NCBI GenBank assembly: GCA_964462525.1
Contig: CAYWWY010000003.1
Coordinates: 124,001 to 188,000 of the forward strand
Length of the DNA stretch: 64,000 nt
Origin: CAYWWY01 sp964462525
GTDB lineage: Bacteria; Thermotogota; Thermotogae; MWEM01
Reading direction: 5' to 3'
This document shows positions 51,337 to 60,098 of this stretch, one piece after another. Each line of letters begins with the position of its first letter. Position 1 is the first letter of the stretch. The notes under the pieces were generated by a model. That model was not told the origin of the DNA. It did no database searches and saw only the letters and a list, made by a program, of their open reading frames with translations. The translations under genes were made by a program, and so were the position numbers.

Positions 51337-53727
51337 TCATTTTAATCCCGTTCGCGCGATTCCTTGAATAAAGTATTTCTGCACAAACAAGAAGAGAATG
51401 ACCACAGGCAGCATGGAGAATGTCGATGCAGCCATGAGCTGATTGTACATAGTGCCTACTTCACTGCTAAAGTTAGCCAATCCGACAGGCAAGGTACGTA
51501 CCTGAGGGCTTTTGGTCACGATCAACACCCACAAAAAGGCATTCCAACTGCCAACAAATTGGAGCAGTGCCCCCGTAATGATCACCGGTTTGGACAAGGG
51601 CACCATAACCCGCCATAGAAACCCCCATTTGGTGATTCCATCAATCTTGCCCGCATCATAAAGCTCGTCGGGCACAGTCAAAAAGTGCTGCCGCATAAGG
51701 AAAATCACAAAGACACTGACTGTCCACGGAACGATCAAAGCCCAATAGGTGTCGATCCAACCAAATCGGGTCAAGGTGATGTAGTTGGGAACCAGCAAAA
51801 CTTCTCCGGGAACCATCATAGTGGATATGAAGATCATAAAGATGACATTTTTCGCAAAGAAACGCATCTTTGAAAAGGCGAAAGCGGCCATGGCTGCGAA
51901 AATAATATTCAGAAACGTCGTGACCACGGCTACAAATACGGTGTTGAAATAGTAGTACCCGAAATATTTCCCTGCATTCCATGCGTTTACGTAGTTTTGA
52001 AAGATGTTGGCAAAGATCTCCCCAGGGGTAAATGAAACGGACAGGTGCGGGGGTTCGTCCCAGAACCAAAACGGATCGATACCGGCGAATTCCACCTCTA
52101 TGGTTCGCAATCCTCGATAGCGAATGGAATGAACCTGGTCTGGAGCAGAGAGGATCTCCATACGAGCGGTTTCCCGATTGTATATGTCCGAAAAGACTCG
52201 AATCCAGTGATCTTCAGAAATCCGTGCAATCATGAGAGAAGCGATCTCCCCCTCCGATAGCCCGTCATTGGCCAAAAGTAGACGGGTTCGCTCGATCGCC
52301 TGAGCAAACCGATCGTTTTGATCGGTATTCCATCGCGCCATATCACCCAACTGGGTCCATGGATGGTCGGTCAAACGATCGATGGTATGATCCTCCAAAA
52401 TACCCTTCTCGCGGAAAAAAGGAACAAACAACGGGTGCAAAGGATCGGTAATTTCGCGAAGCTGAGTCATGACTCCGGGATGGCGAACCCGTGGGATCCC
52501 GATTTGATCGAACCGTTCATCCCAGTATTGATTAATGATCTGCAAAAGCCGGGTGGAGTATTCTCCGATCCGAAAGGATTCTATGATATCAAAGGTGGTT
52601 GTGATCTGATGATTGGTCAATGGAGCCCGCTCCAATTGTTTGATTATAGCCATTTTCTGGGTTTCTTCCCTTGGAAACTGGAATTGGATGGAGAACGCTT
52701 CCGCTCTGAGGTCTTGGGCTTGTTCATAGAAAAGCCAGGTTTCCTTAGACAAGGAAAGAAGATTCTGAACGATCACCAGGAGTTGCGCGAAGTTCCGCTG
52801 ATACAGATTCAACGCGGCCCAAGCGGTTGTAGTGTCAGGAAGGGAAACCAAAGGGCGAATTAGCTCTTCGAAGAAATCAGCAAGCTCTTTGATTTCTTTG
52901 GATTCAAAGATCTGCCGCCCTCTGCGGAGGTCGTCCAAACGCAATTGGAGGCGTGCCATCGTGGTTGGAAAAAGATCCATCGACTCTTGGAAAAACGCGC
53001 GAATTCTCCGTTTTTCATCGGCTGTTTCTGCGCTGTCGCCTGTATCATCCTGAAGCCTCGCATGACTGATCCAGCGGTCTCCTTGATCGATCAGAACCTG
53101 ATTGGCTCGTTCCATAGTCTGGCTGATCCACTGAGTCAGTATTCGCCGGGTAACGAGGCTGTTTTGCCCAAAAAAAAGGTAGTTTTTCAGACTGATCGCC
53201 ATTAAAGTGGAATCTTCGATTTCCATAATCTCCATAACTGGGAGCATCAGGTCATCGGGAAGCGGGAAAAAGGAACCCACCCGCTGATTGAACAGATGTC
53301 GGATTTCGGAAGGAACATTCTGGGTGTACGTAACGGGGACATTTTCCGATCCCAGTGTCAGGGTCATGGAGCCCCGATAGGGAGGATCATCGTTAATACT
53401 GAGGGAGAGGAGCTTTTCATCCTCTTCCTGCGCGCTGGCAAGAAGAACATCGAGATTCAGAAATTCGTCAAGGCGCAAAGATGAAAAGTCAATGGCAAAC
53501 CCTTCACCCCGGATCAGGTTCAATTGAACCGAACGATGCGAAGAGAAGGCATCGGTGGTCCACCGGGGAGGAAAACTTTCCACTTCTCCGCTGAGTTTGA
53601 AAGAAGTGAGGATCATCCATACAAAAGGCATCAACATGACGATAACGCCAACCCCCAGAGCAAAGTACACAATACTCCAAAACACGGATTTTTTGATTCT
53701 GTTTTTTTTCATGCGCTTATCCGACAT
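51337..53727 (-). CDS. MalG-type sugar permease with giant extracytoplasmic insertion
   Basis: 796 residues, against about 280 for the family. TM1 (about 14-42, FWSIVYFALGVGVIVMLMPF) and the following FPPRW match MalG. The normal sequence resumes near residue 545 with NYVNAWNAGKYFGYYYFNTV, five more helices, the EAA loop DELYDAGKIDGITKWGFLWR and a C-terminal FVQKYFIQGIARTGLK. The intervening 470-490 residues are helix-rich and match no family I know. By topology they face the periplasm. Starts inside the upstream permease gene (11-base overlap) with AAGGTG before the ATG. Homologous permease parts are complete, so transport should be retained. Confidence 0.88.
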   Translation of the reverse strand: MSDKRMKKNRIKKSVFWSIVYFALGVGVIVMLMPFVWMILTSFKLSGEVESFPPRWTTDAFSSHRSVQLNLIRGEGFAIDFSSLRLDEFLNLDVLLASAQEEDEKLLSLSINDDPPYRGSMTLTLGSENVPVTYTQNVPSEIRHLFNQRVGSFFPLPDDLMLPVMEIMEIEDSTLMAISLKNYLFFGQNSLVTRRILTQWISQTMERANQVLIDQGDRWISHARLQDDTGDSAETADEKRRIRAFFQESMDLFPTTMARLQLRLDDLRRGRQIFESKEIKELADFFEELIRPLVSLPDTTTAWAALNLYQRNFAQLLVIVQNLLSLSKETWLFYEQAQDLRAEAFSIQFQFPREETQKMAIIKQLERAPLTNHQITTTFDIIESFRIGEYSTRLLQIINQYWDERFDQIGIPRVRHPGVMTQLREITDPLHPLFVPFFREKGILEDHTIDRLTDHPWTQLGDMARWNTDQNDRFAQAIERTRLLLANDGLSEGEIASLMIARISEDHWIRVFSDIYNRETARMEILSAPDQVHSIRYRGLRTIEVEFAGIDPFWFWDEPPHLSVSFTPGEIFANIFQNYVNAWNAGKYFGYYYFNTVFVAVVTTFLNIIFAAMAAFAFSKMRFFAKNVIFMIFISTMMVPGEVLLVPNYITLTRFGWIDTYWALIVPWTVSVFVIFLMRQHFLTVPDELYDAGKIDGITKWGFLWRVMVPLSKPVIITGALLQFVGSWNAFLWVLIVTKSPQVRTLPVGLANFSSEVGTMYNQLMAASTFSMLPVVILFLFVQKYFIQGIARTGLK

Positions 53728-55039
53728 ACTGCACCTTCTGTCTCCCTACCCGGAACTGGAAGAATGTTAGCACCAGTATGATCATAAATAGGATATAAGC
53801 AGCCGCGCTTGCCTTCCCCATCTGTTGGGCAGCGTAAAATTGATTGAAAATATAGTATACCATCGTCATTCCGCTGTTGTTGTAGGGTCCGGGTACTTGG
53901 TTATAGAGAACGAAAATTTCCGTAAAGACCTTGAAATTCGATATCACAGAAACGATGAGGACAAAAAAAGTAGTTGGGGATAGCAAGGGCCAAGTGATGT
54001 GCCGAAATTTTTGTATGCTTTTTGCCCCATCCACCTCTGCCGCTTCGTAATAGAATTTATCAATACTTTGCAATCCGGCCAAAAAGATGATCGCGTTATA
54101 TCCCACACTCTTCCAAACAGATATGATGGCCACCGTGGGTATCGTCCATCGCTCATCCGTCAACCACCGCACCGGGTTGCCTCCGAACAAGGTAATCACG
54201 TAGTTCATCAATCCAAAACTGTCGTTGAAAATCCATTGCCATACCAGAGAGATGGCAACGACCGAGGTGACATACGGGATAAAAAAGGCTGTTCGGAAAA
54301 ATGGTTTCCCCTGAATGGGTAGGTTCAACAATAAGGCAATTCCGAGGCTGATGACGATTCCTGTGGGGGTTGTCAGCACAACGTAATAAAGGGTGTTATA
54401 GATTGCTTTGATGAATAGAGAAGCCTCTTTGGTCATAACCAAAAAATCGAAGAGTTCGTACGGAACACCACTGAGGTGTCGCATCAGCGCATATAGACCA
54501 ACAACACAGAGTAAAGAAAACCAAAGATTGGAGGAAAAGGGGGATGTGAAGCGCTTTTTCATGAGGATCATACCGAAAACGGAAACACACCCAACGATCC
54601 ATATTCCGGGGATATGCTGCATACGGCTGAAGAAAACCCCAATTAGGAACGAGAGGGTTATGGCTAAAGTAATCCCGAGTTTCCGAAGACGGTTGAGGTT
54701 AATGTGGCGTTGCGGATGCTGAACAGATGATAGGAGCATGCGGATCCATTGGCTGGCCCACAAAGCAAGCGCAGTATACAGAAAGGAATATGCCAGTCCT
54801 ACCGAAAACGAGTAGGAAAGGGGGGTTTGAACCCGGAACAATTCTGCGTAATTGGCCCAACCATGGAAATACGGATTGCGCATTGTGGCGAAGTTCCAGT
54901 TGAAAAAAGACAACACCAGTGAGTATCCGATCGGCCAAAAGGTAAATATGCCCAAGATAATGAAAGAAGGAAGAAGGAATGCGTATGCTTGGGCTGTTTC
55001 CTTCAGAAAACGCTTCTTTTCTCCAGTCAATCGTTTCAC
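53717..55039 (-). CDS. MalF-type sugar permease, enlarged
   Basis: 440 residues against about 290. The N-terminal helix and periplasmic NWNFATMRNPYFHGWANYAELF are normal. An inserted block (about residues 100-205) then adds two or three hydrophobic segments (LGITLAITLSFLIGVFF, GIWIVGCVSVFGMILM, LWFSLLCVVGLYALM). The permease core follows with EAA loop YYEAAEVDGAKSIQKFRHI. Start GTG with GAGGTG 5 bases upstream. It pairs with the 796-residue MalG-type protein; no ATPase or conventional binding protein is adjacent. Confidence 0.88.
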   Translation of the reverse strand: MKRLTGEKKRFLKETAQAYAFLLPSFIILGIFTFWPIGYSLVLSFFNWNFATMRNPYFHGWANYAELFRVQTPLSYSFSVGLAYSFLYTALALWASQWIRMLLSSVQHPQRHINLNRLRKLGITLAITLSFLIGVFFSRMQHIPGIWIVGCVSVFGMILMKKRFTSPFSSNLWFSLLCVVGLYALMRHLSGVPYELFDFLVMTKEASLFIKAIYNTLYYVVLTTPTGIVISLGIALLLNLPIQGKPFFRTAFFIPYVTSVVAISLVWQWIFNDSFGLMNYVITLFGGNPVRWLTDERWTIPTVAIISVWKSVGYNAIIFLAGLQSIDKFYYEAAEVDGAKSIQKFRHITWPLLSPTTFFVLIVSVISNFKVFTEIFVLYNQVPGPYNNSGMTMVYYIFNQFYAAQQMGKASAAAYILFMIILVLTFFQFRVGRQKVQYVG

Positions 55040-55087
55040 AATTGCACCTCGGAATCAAGAATGGGTGGCGTGAAGCCGACCACTGAC

Positions 55088-55285
55088 TTACAATAGGATG
55101 GCTGGATATCCTATGTCTTCCAGGATTTCCAGAATCGGATCGATCTGCAGGGTTTCCAAGGTTACTTCTTTCGTCTTCAAGTCGATTTGCGCTATCTTGG
55201 CGCCTTCGGATTCCAAGGCTTCTCTGATCCGAAGGACACAGTGATCGCAGGACATATCAGGAATGTGCAGTTTGTGCATATGCAT
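55088..55285 (-). CDS. HMA-domain metal-binding protein (CopZ-like)
   Basis: 65 residues forming a single heavy-metal-associated domain with the copper-binding motif MSCDHCVLRI and the terminal GYPA-type loop. Such proteins ferry Cu(I). An extra Met/His cluster (MHMHKLHI) sits at the N-terminus. ATG with GGAGG upstream. It lies between lipoprotein and permease genes on one strand with short gaps. No copper ATPase is nearby. Confidence 0.88.
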   Translation of the reverse strand: MHMHKLHIPDMSCDHCVLRIREALESEGAKIAQIDLKTKEVTLETLQIDPILEILEDIGYPAILL

Positions 55286-55365
55286 ACCGAACGCCTCCTT
55301 CCGACCATAAGGTGAGTCTTCGGTAGGGAGTTTTGGTTGTATCAACAGGGGCGGTCTCGAATTGC

Positions 55366-56025
55366 TTAGAGAACTAAAAGAAAAAGCGGTACTGGGAATA
55401 TGGGTAGTTGAATCAATCCCCCCCCATCGGGAAGGTCATCTTCCCAAATAGTCATAATATAGGGTTTATCTCCATACTTCATGAATGGCCATAAGGCTGT
55501 AACGAAAAGCTTCTCAGTTTCGATTTCAGAATTGATCCGGAAGACCATATCGGTAAAGTATACGGTTCGGAGATAGGCAGGAAGCAGATCGCCCAGATAT
55601 GCGCCAGAACGTTCCTGCATAGTTACTGGCAAAGTCCCTTCGTTGATCCCATACATTGTGACACGGTCATAATACACGCAAATCATATAGAGCAACCATT
55701 CAGCCAACTCATAGGCCTCGCCGTCTCTGGTGGCAGTCCCTCCCAGATGAATGTATTGCGTTGCAAAGGTTTTGATGGATTGTGGGATTTCCGAACCGTT
55801 GGCGCGGAGGGTCTGGAGCAAAGTCCGTTCATCCAAGGCAAATCCATCGCTAAAAACCCTATCGGAGGTCTCTGGAATCGGAGTTGTTTGAACCAAGGTA
55901 CGAAACGCGTTGTACATGGGCGTAAAGAATGCCACAGGATCAAATGGGGGTTGGAAAATGTCGCAAGAGAAGAGCAAAGGAATGATACATAATACCATAA
56001 CCGATACTTTCCACCGGTTTTTCAT
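55366..56025 (-). CDS. Lipoprotein, CDIFQPPFDP family, copy 2
   Basis: 219 residues. Signal peptide ends in LLFSC, followed by DIFQPPFDPVAFF, identical in layout to the neighbouring copy. The mature part is mixed alpha/beta with no known motif; conserved points between the copies include IPQSIKTFATQY, EGTLP and the final WPFMKYGDKPYIM. Function unknown; a periplasmic lipid-anchored role, perhaps as ligand binder for the adjacent permeases, is inference. AAGGAGG precedes the ATG. Confidence 0.75.
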   Translation of the reverse strand: MKNRWKVSVMVLCIIPLLFSCDIFQPPFDPVAFFTPMYNAFRTLVQTTPIPETSDRVFSDGFALDERTLLQTLRANGSEIPQSIKTFATQYIHLGGTATRDGEAYELAEWLLYMICVYYDRVTMYGINEGTLPVTMQERSGAYLGDLLPAYLRTVYFTDMVFRINSEIETEKLFVTALWPFMKYGDKPYIMTIWEDDLPDGGGLIQLPIFPVPLFLLVL

Positions 56026-56062
56026 GAGGTACCTCCTTGTCGTAAAGACCGAATTTTTTTGC

Positions 56063-56734
56063 TTATGAAAGGGATAACCAAATCCATATCGCATAAGGTT
56101 CCGGGAAAATTGGCTGAGGTCCTTGGGTAAACTCATCCCCCCACACACAGAACAGATAGGGTTTTTCGTTGATCTTCATGAACGGCAATACCACTGTAAT
56201 GAAAGGATTCGGTGTTTCTGGTGAAAACACATTGTCCGCGAATTTCCAAATCATGCTTGCGAGGTAGACTTTCCGGATATAATTCGGTATCGATCCTCCT
56301 TCGAAGAATACGGACCGCTCAACAGAAGATTGAGGCAGCGTGGTCTCATGGATCCCGTGCAAAGAGGCTTTTTGGTACAGAAAGGCCATGATATAGATGA
56401 GCTCTTCCGCTTGCAAATATACCTCTCCGGTTTTCGATGCAGTCGGAGCGACATAGACATACTGGTTTGCAAAGTTTTTCACCGATTGGGGAATCGTGAT
56501 TCCATTGGGACGATCATCCAACAGCTGCCGCCATTCTTCCAACGTTTGGGGGAGTTTCCCATCGGAAGTGATAGTCGGAGGAGGCAATGGGACAGTTTGA
56601 ATCAAGGTCTTTAAGTCGTTGAACATCGGCGCAAAAAAGGCCGCGGGGTCAAACGGAGGTTGAAAAATGTCGCAAGACGTGAAAAGCACAACAATACATA
56701 GCATTACGATCAAAGCCTTCCATACCTGTTTCAT
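56063..56734 (-). CDS. Lipoprotein, CDIFQPPFDP family, copy 1
   Basis: 223 residues with lipobox LFTSC then DIFQPPFDPAAFFAPMFND, the same start as copy 2, from which it is separated by 37 bases. Shared elements: IPQSVKNFANQYVYV, ETTLPQSS and LPFMKINEKPYLF. The two are diverged paralogues from an old tandem duplication. First gene of the minus-strand operon, with GGAGGGG before the ATG and a -10 at 56835-56840. Family not recognised. Confidence 0.78.
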   Translation of the reverse strand: MKQVWKALIVMLCIVVLFTSCDIFQPPFDPAAFFAPMFNDLKTLIQTVPLPPPTITSDGKLPQTLEEWRQLLDDRPNGITIPQSVKNFANQYVYVAPTASKTGEVYLQAEELIYIMAFLYQKASLHGIHETTLPQSSVERSVFFEGGSIPNYIRKVYLASMIWKFADNVFSPETPNPFITVVLPFMKINEKPYLFCVWGDEFTQGPQPIFPEPYAIWIWLSLS

Positions 56735-56834
56735 AAAAACCCCTCCTTATTATTCCTTCCCGGCGTGGAGGAGAAGGGTATGCTCTGCGTTCAGGCAATC
56801 GGACATGGATCGGGAAGGGGATTTGCCATTGTAG

Positions 56835-56840
56835 ATTATA
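56835..56840 (-). promoter_or_regulatory. Extended -10 of the lipoprotein-permease operon
   Basis: TATAAT preceded by TGG on the minus strand, about 100 bases before the first ATG; weak -35. Confidence 0.45.
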
Positions 56841-56892
56841 CCACGATTATCCTGAAAATGGGGGGCGCATTGATCGGATCATCCTCTTTCGT

Positions 56893-56920
56893 TTGTCTCC
56901 TTCGAGATCTATGGTATACT
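56893..56920 (+). promoter_or_regulatory. Promoter of the NarL-type kinase-regulator operon
   Basis: TTGTCT (56893-56898), 16 bases ending in ATGG, TATACT (56915-56920). Confidence 0.5.
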
Positions 56921-56997
56921 AGCACTGATCTATCGCAGCCACACCGGACTGCCGTGCTTTTCGGAGTGGGTGACTTTCATAGATAAGGAGCGCAGGG

Positions 56998-58203
56998 ATG
57001 CGGAGCTCGCTGTTGGTCATGAAGCTTCTCTCCTACGGATTTGCCCTCTTTTGGGTGGTGCGCTGGGAAATAGCGCAACCAGCACTATATCCTGCCGGGT
57101 GGGTGATCGTTCTCGGTTGGATTGCCTTGTCGCAATTGCGGGAAAACTACCTCTCGTCGCTTCGCGCGGCCTTCTTTTGGACATCCTTGGTCGCGGAGAC
57201 AGTCCTTGGCGTTCTTCTTTTTTTCCAGTATGGGGGTTTTTTGTCCATCTTTCTCCTTTCCGTGATAATAGATGTATCGGTTGCAAAGAAGGATTTGGCG
57301 TACTTCTTTTCATTGGGGGGGATTCTTTCCGTTCTGATTGCGGTGTACCAGAAGATAGGTCCGAATGTCTTTGTGGGGCAGGATTCAGTCGCTTTTTGGG
57401 CCGATCTGCTGCTGTGTCTCTTCCCTGCGGGATTCTGTTTGATTTTGCAGAAGGAACAGGGAAAAAAGCAAATGGCTCAGGAGCTGTACGATCAACTCCG
57501 CGTTTCCGAAGAGAAGCTCAAGGAAGCCTATGATACGTTGGAACAGTATTCTCAAACAATTGAAGAACTAACTCTGTTGCGGGAACGAGCCCGGATTTCT
57601 CGCGAATTGCACGATAGCGCCGGTCATGCGTTGTCCACTCTAGGGATCCAATTGCAGGCCATTCGTACATTGGTCGAAAAGGACCCTGTGAAAGCGGGGC
57701 GGATGGTCGGGCAACTGATCGGGTTTACTCGGGAATCGTTGGAGAATGTCCGCAGAACAGTGAGAGAACTTCGCCCCATCGAATTCGACCAATTCGAAGG
57801 GATTTTCGCGATCGAAGAACTGATCAAAACCTTTCAAAAACTCTCCGGTATGGATGTCCGGTTGATCCGCTCCAAAGCAGGGTATTCCATTAATTCCGAC
57901 CAGAGTCATCAATTGTACCGAATTGTTCAGGAGTGTTTGAGCAACAGCCTGCGCCATGGAAAGGCCCAGCGGGTTCAGATATCGATCCAGTTCCTTGAGG
58001 ATGGTGTATACTCCCAGATTAAAGACGATGGGCAGGGATCGTCTCCCATTCATTTTGGAATGGGGTTGAAAGGGATTCGTGAGCGGGCAGATTCTTTGGG
58101 TGGAACCATGGCCTGCTTTTCGGAACCAGGGAAGGGATTTGAGGTCAATGTTCATTTGCCTCGCAGGATCGCAGAGGGCGCAAAGAAGGAGGACAACCAA
58201 TGA
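56998..58203 (+). CDS. Sensor histidine kinase, NarL/DesK class
   Basis: 401 residues. The N-terminus has five or six hydrophobic helices (about 8-150) forming a membrane sensor without periplasmic domain. A coiled coil (about 155-195), the HisKA_3 phosphorylation site ISRELHDSAGHALS (His about 207) and an HATPase_c domain with QECLSNSLRHG, DDGQG and GMGLKGIRERA follow. It phosphorylates the coupled response regulator (ATGA overlap). Signal unknown; intramembrane sensing as in DesK is plausible. AAGGAG before the ATG. Confidence 0.93.
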   Translation: MRSSLLVMKLLSYGFALFWVVRWEIAQPALYPAGWVIVLGWIALSQLRENYLSSLRAAFFWTSLVAETVLGVLLFFQYGGFLSIFLLSVIIDVSVAKKDLAYFFSLGGILSVLIAVYQKIGPNVFVGQDSVAFWADLLLCLFPAGFCLILQKEQGKKQMAQELYDQLRVSEEKLKEAYDTLEQYSQTIEELTLLRERARISRELHDSAGHALSTLGIQLQAIRTLVEKDPVKAGRMVGQLIGFTRESLENVRRTVRELRPIEFDQFEGIFAIEELIKTFQKLSGMDVRLIRSKAGYSINSDQSHQLYRIVQECLSNSLRHGKAQRVQISIQFLEDGVYSQIKDDGQGSSPIHFGMGLKGIRERADSLGGTMACFSEPGKGFEVNVHLPRRIAEGAKKEDNQ

Positions 58204-58844
58204 TCAAAGTATTGATCGTGGATGATGAAGCATTGATCTGTGAAGGGCTTCGCCTTCTTCTCGACGGATTTCCTGATATTGAGGTAATCGGTGTCTGCCA
58301 CAACGGGTTGGAAGCGGTTCGCTTTTGCAGAAAAGTGCTTCCCGACGTGGTCCTGATGGATATTCGGATGGATCGGTGTGATGGTGTGGAGGGAACCCGT
58401 ATGATAAAAGAAATGCATCCGGAGGTTCAGGTCGTGATCCTGACTACCTTTATGGATGATGAATACATCCACGCGGCGCTTTCATACGGAGCCGGGGGAT
58501 ATTTGCTCAAAGACAGTTCGAGCCAGTTGATTTATGAAGCGATCAAAAATGCCTATATTGGAAATGTGGCCATCGCTCCCCGGATTGTCCAACGTATGGT
58601 GGGCCCTTCAAAAGCGTCCCCCGCTGCTTTGAGCAAGATTATTGAGCAATTTAAACTCAGCGAGAAAGATCTAGAGCTGATTCGGTGGATCTGTCAAGGG
58701 TTATCCAATAAAGAGATCGCCGATCGGCTGTATCTATCTGAAGGAACGGTCAAAAACAACATTGGAAAGATCTTGTCCAAGCTGAATCTCCGAGATCGGA
58801 CGCAAATTGCGATTTTCGCTTTTCGCAATCATCTGCCAATCTAG
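58200..58844 (+). CDS. Response regulator, NarL/FixJ class
   Basis: 214 residues: receiver (VDDEALICEG, phospho-acceptor in VLMDIRMD, Lys in YLLKDSS) and a LuxR-type HTH (about 150-210: LSNKEIADRLYLSEGTVKNN). Partner of the preceding kinase. Target genes unknown; the divergent lipoprotein-permease operon next door is an obvious candidate. Confidence 0.94.
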   Translation: MIKVLIVDDEALICEGLRLLLDGFPDIEVIGVCHNGLEAVRFCRKVLPDVVLMDIRMDRCDGVEGTRMIKEMHPEVQVVILTTFMDDEYIHAALSYGAGGYLLKDSSSQLIYEAIKNAYIGNVAIAPRIVQRMVGPSKASPAALSKIIEQFKLSEKDLELIRWICQGLSNKEIADRLYLSEGTVKNNIGKILSKLNLRDRTQIAIFAFRNHLPI

Positions 58845-58889
58845 AGCATTCTGTATGAGGCAGGTCAACTGCAATTCTGGTACTGTTCA

Positions 58890-60098
58890 TCAATCTGATT
58901 CAGAAGGAAAGGGTTCGAGCAGAATCGGACCTTGCGCCGTAATTCGAACGGGCAGGTACGGGTTCTCCTTTACGAGGCCTTCCGCAGTGAAACCAATCGG
59001 ACCGGTGATGCCATATCCTTGGTACTCGTACAGACCTTCCAGGATGGCCTCGAACGATTCCCCATAGACCCGAATGACTTCCAACAACGTATAAACGGCC
59101 GCGTACGTGTCTGCAGCAAGAGCATCCAGTTCTTTCCGACCCGTCTGAGCCTGATACCGTTGAACGAATAGCGCCCAATGGGAGTTTAGGCGCTGGTTCG
59201 TATACGGATTCCAATCATATTCCACGCGAGGCATTACCGCAAACAACCGAGTGTCGAGGGTCTCTGAAAGCGAGATGAGCTCAAGGTGAACAGACTGACT
59301 GCTTACGATGATCGGACGCGACCGGAGAGAATCTGGGTCGCGCGCAAGAAAATCCCTACACTCTTCCCAAGGAAGAAAAAGCGCCAAAACCGAAGGGACG
59401 GAGTCTTCTCGGTTTTGGGTACTAGATATCGGGGGATGCATATTGTCAAAGGCATACTCAACCAACCGGACGGTATAAAAGGTTTGTTCCGCGATTTTTG
59501 ATAAGAAAGCCTCCATCCGTTCAACATATTCCAATGAAGGATGATAGACGATGTCAATGAATCGTTCCGTACAATGGTTGGACAGGATGAAATGCATGAT
59601 TTCGGCTTCCTGATCCGCGCGGCCCCGGGTTGAGAAGCTGTGCGTATACTCCTTGTACAGGGGGTCATCACCCGGAGCTGGGGAGATGTGAATGATCTTC
59701 CTATTGGCCGACGCTTCAGCCAATCGCCGGCTCAAATGAGCCGTATCCCCGCCAATTACAGCGATTGTCGGTTGATTGCGGGAAGGTTCATCCCGATCGG
59801 TGATCCACTGAAACGATTCCTCAGTGTCGTCCATAACCCGTAGCGAGAGGGAAAACGGGTACTTCATCATGTCGTAGTGGTCTTGCCAAGCAATTTGAGC
59901 GGCAACTTCCATGTGGCGCGCATCGGTGCCTTCGGTTTGTTGGGAATCCCCCACCACCAAGAGAATCGTGTAACCGGGAGAAAAGAGCATGCACCCGCAC
60001 ATAAGAACAAGAGGCAAAACGCAGCTCAGAAAGAGAAAGGCGCGCATAGAAACGGTTTTTTTTGAAGAAACGGTCTTTTTTTGAAAGGGAAGGCTCAT
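58890..60098 (-). CDS. Periplasmic binding-protein-like lipoprotein, type 1 fold
   Basis: 402 residues. The hydrophobic segment ends LMCGC, a lipobox, followed by a Leu/Ile/Val-binding-protein-like type 1 fold (ILLVVGDSQQTEGTDARHMEVAAQIAWQ near 45-72, AVIGGDTAHLSRRLAE, YGITGPIGFTAEG near the end). It probably binds a small ligand outside the membrane. The start overlaps the GGDEF gene's stop (ATGA), suggesting it feeds that pathway. The first 18 codons contain a short direct repeat (KKTVS twice); ATG at codon 18 is an alternative start with a more normal signal peptide. Confidence 0.8.
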   Translation of the reverse strand: MSLPFQKKTVSSKKTVSMRAFLFLSCVLPLVLMCGCMLFSPGYTILLVVGDSQQTEGTDARHMEVAAQIAWQDHYDMMKYPFSLSLRVMDDTEESFQWITDRDEPSRNQPTIAVIGGDTAHLSRRLAEASANRKIIHISPAPGDDPLYKEYTHSFSTRGRADQEAEIMHFILSNHCTERFIDIVYHPSLEYVERMEAFLSKIAEQTFYTVRLVEYAFDNMHPPISSTQNREDSVPSVLALFLPWEECRDFLARDPDSLRSRPIIVSSQSVHLELISLSETLDTRLFAVMPRVEYDWNPYTNQRLNSHWALFVQRYQAQTGRKELDALAADTYAAVYTLLEVIRVYGESFEAILEGLYEYQGYGITGPIGFTAEGLVKENPYLPVRITAQGPILLEPFPSESD

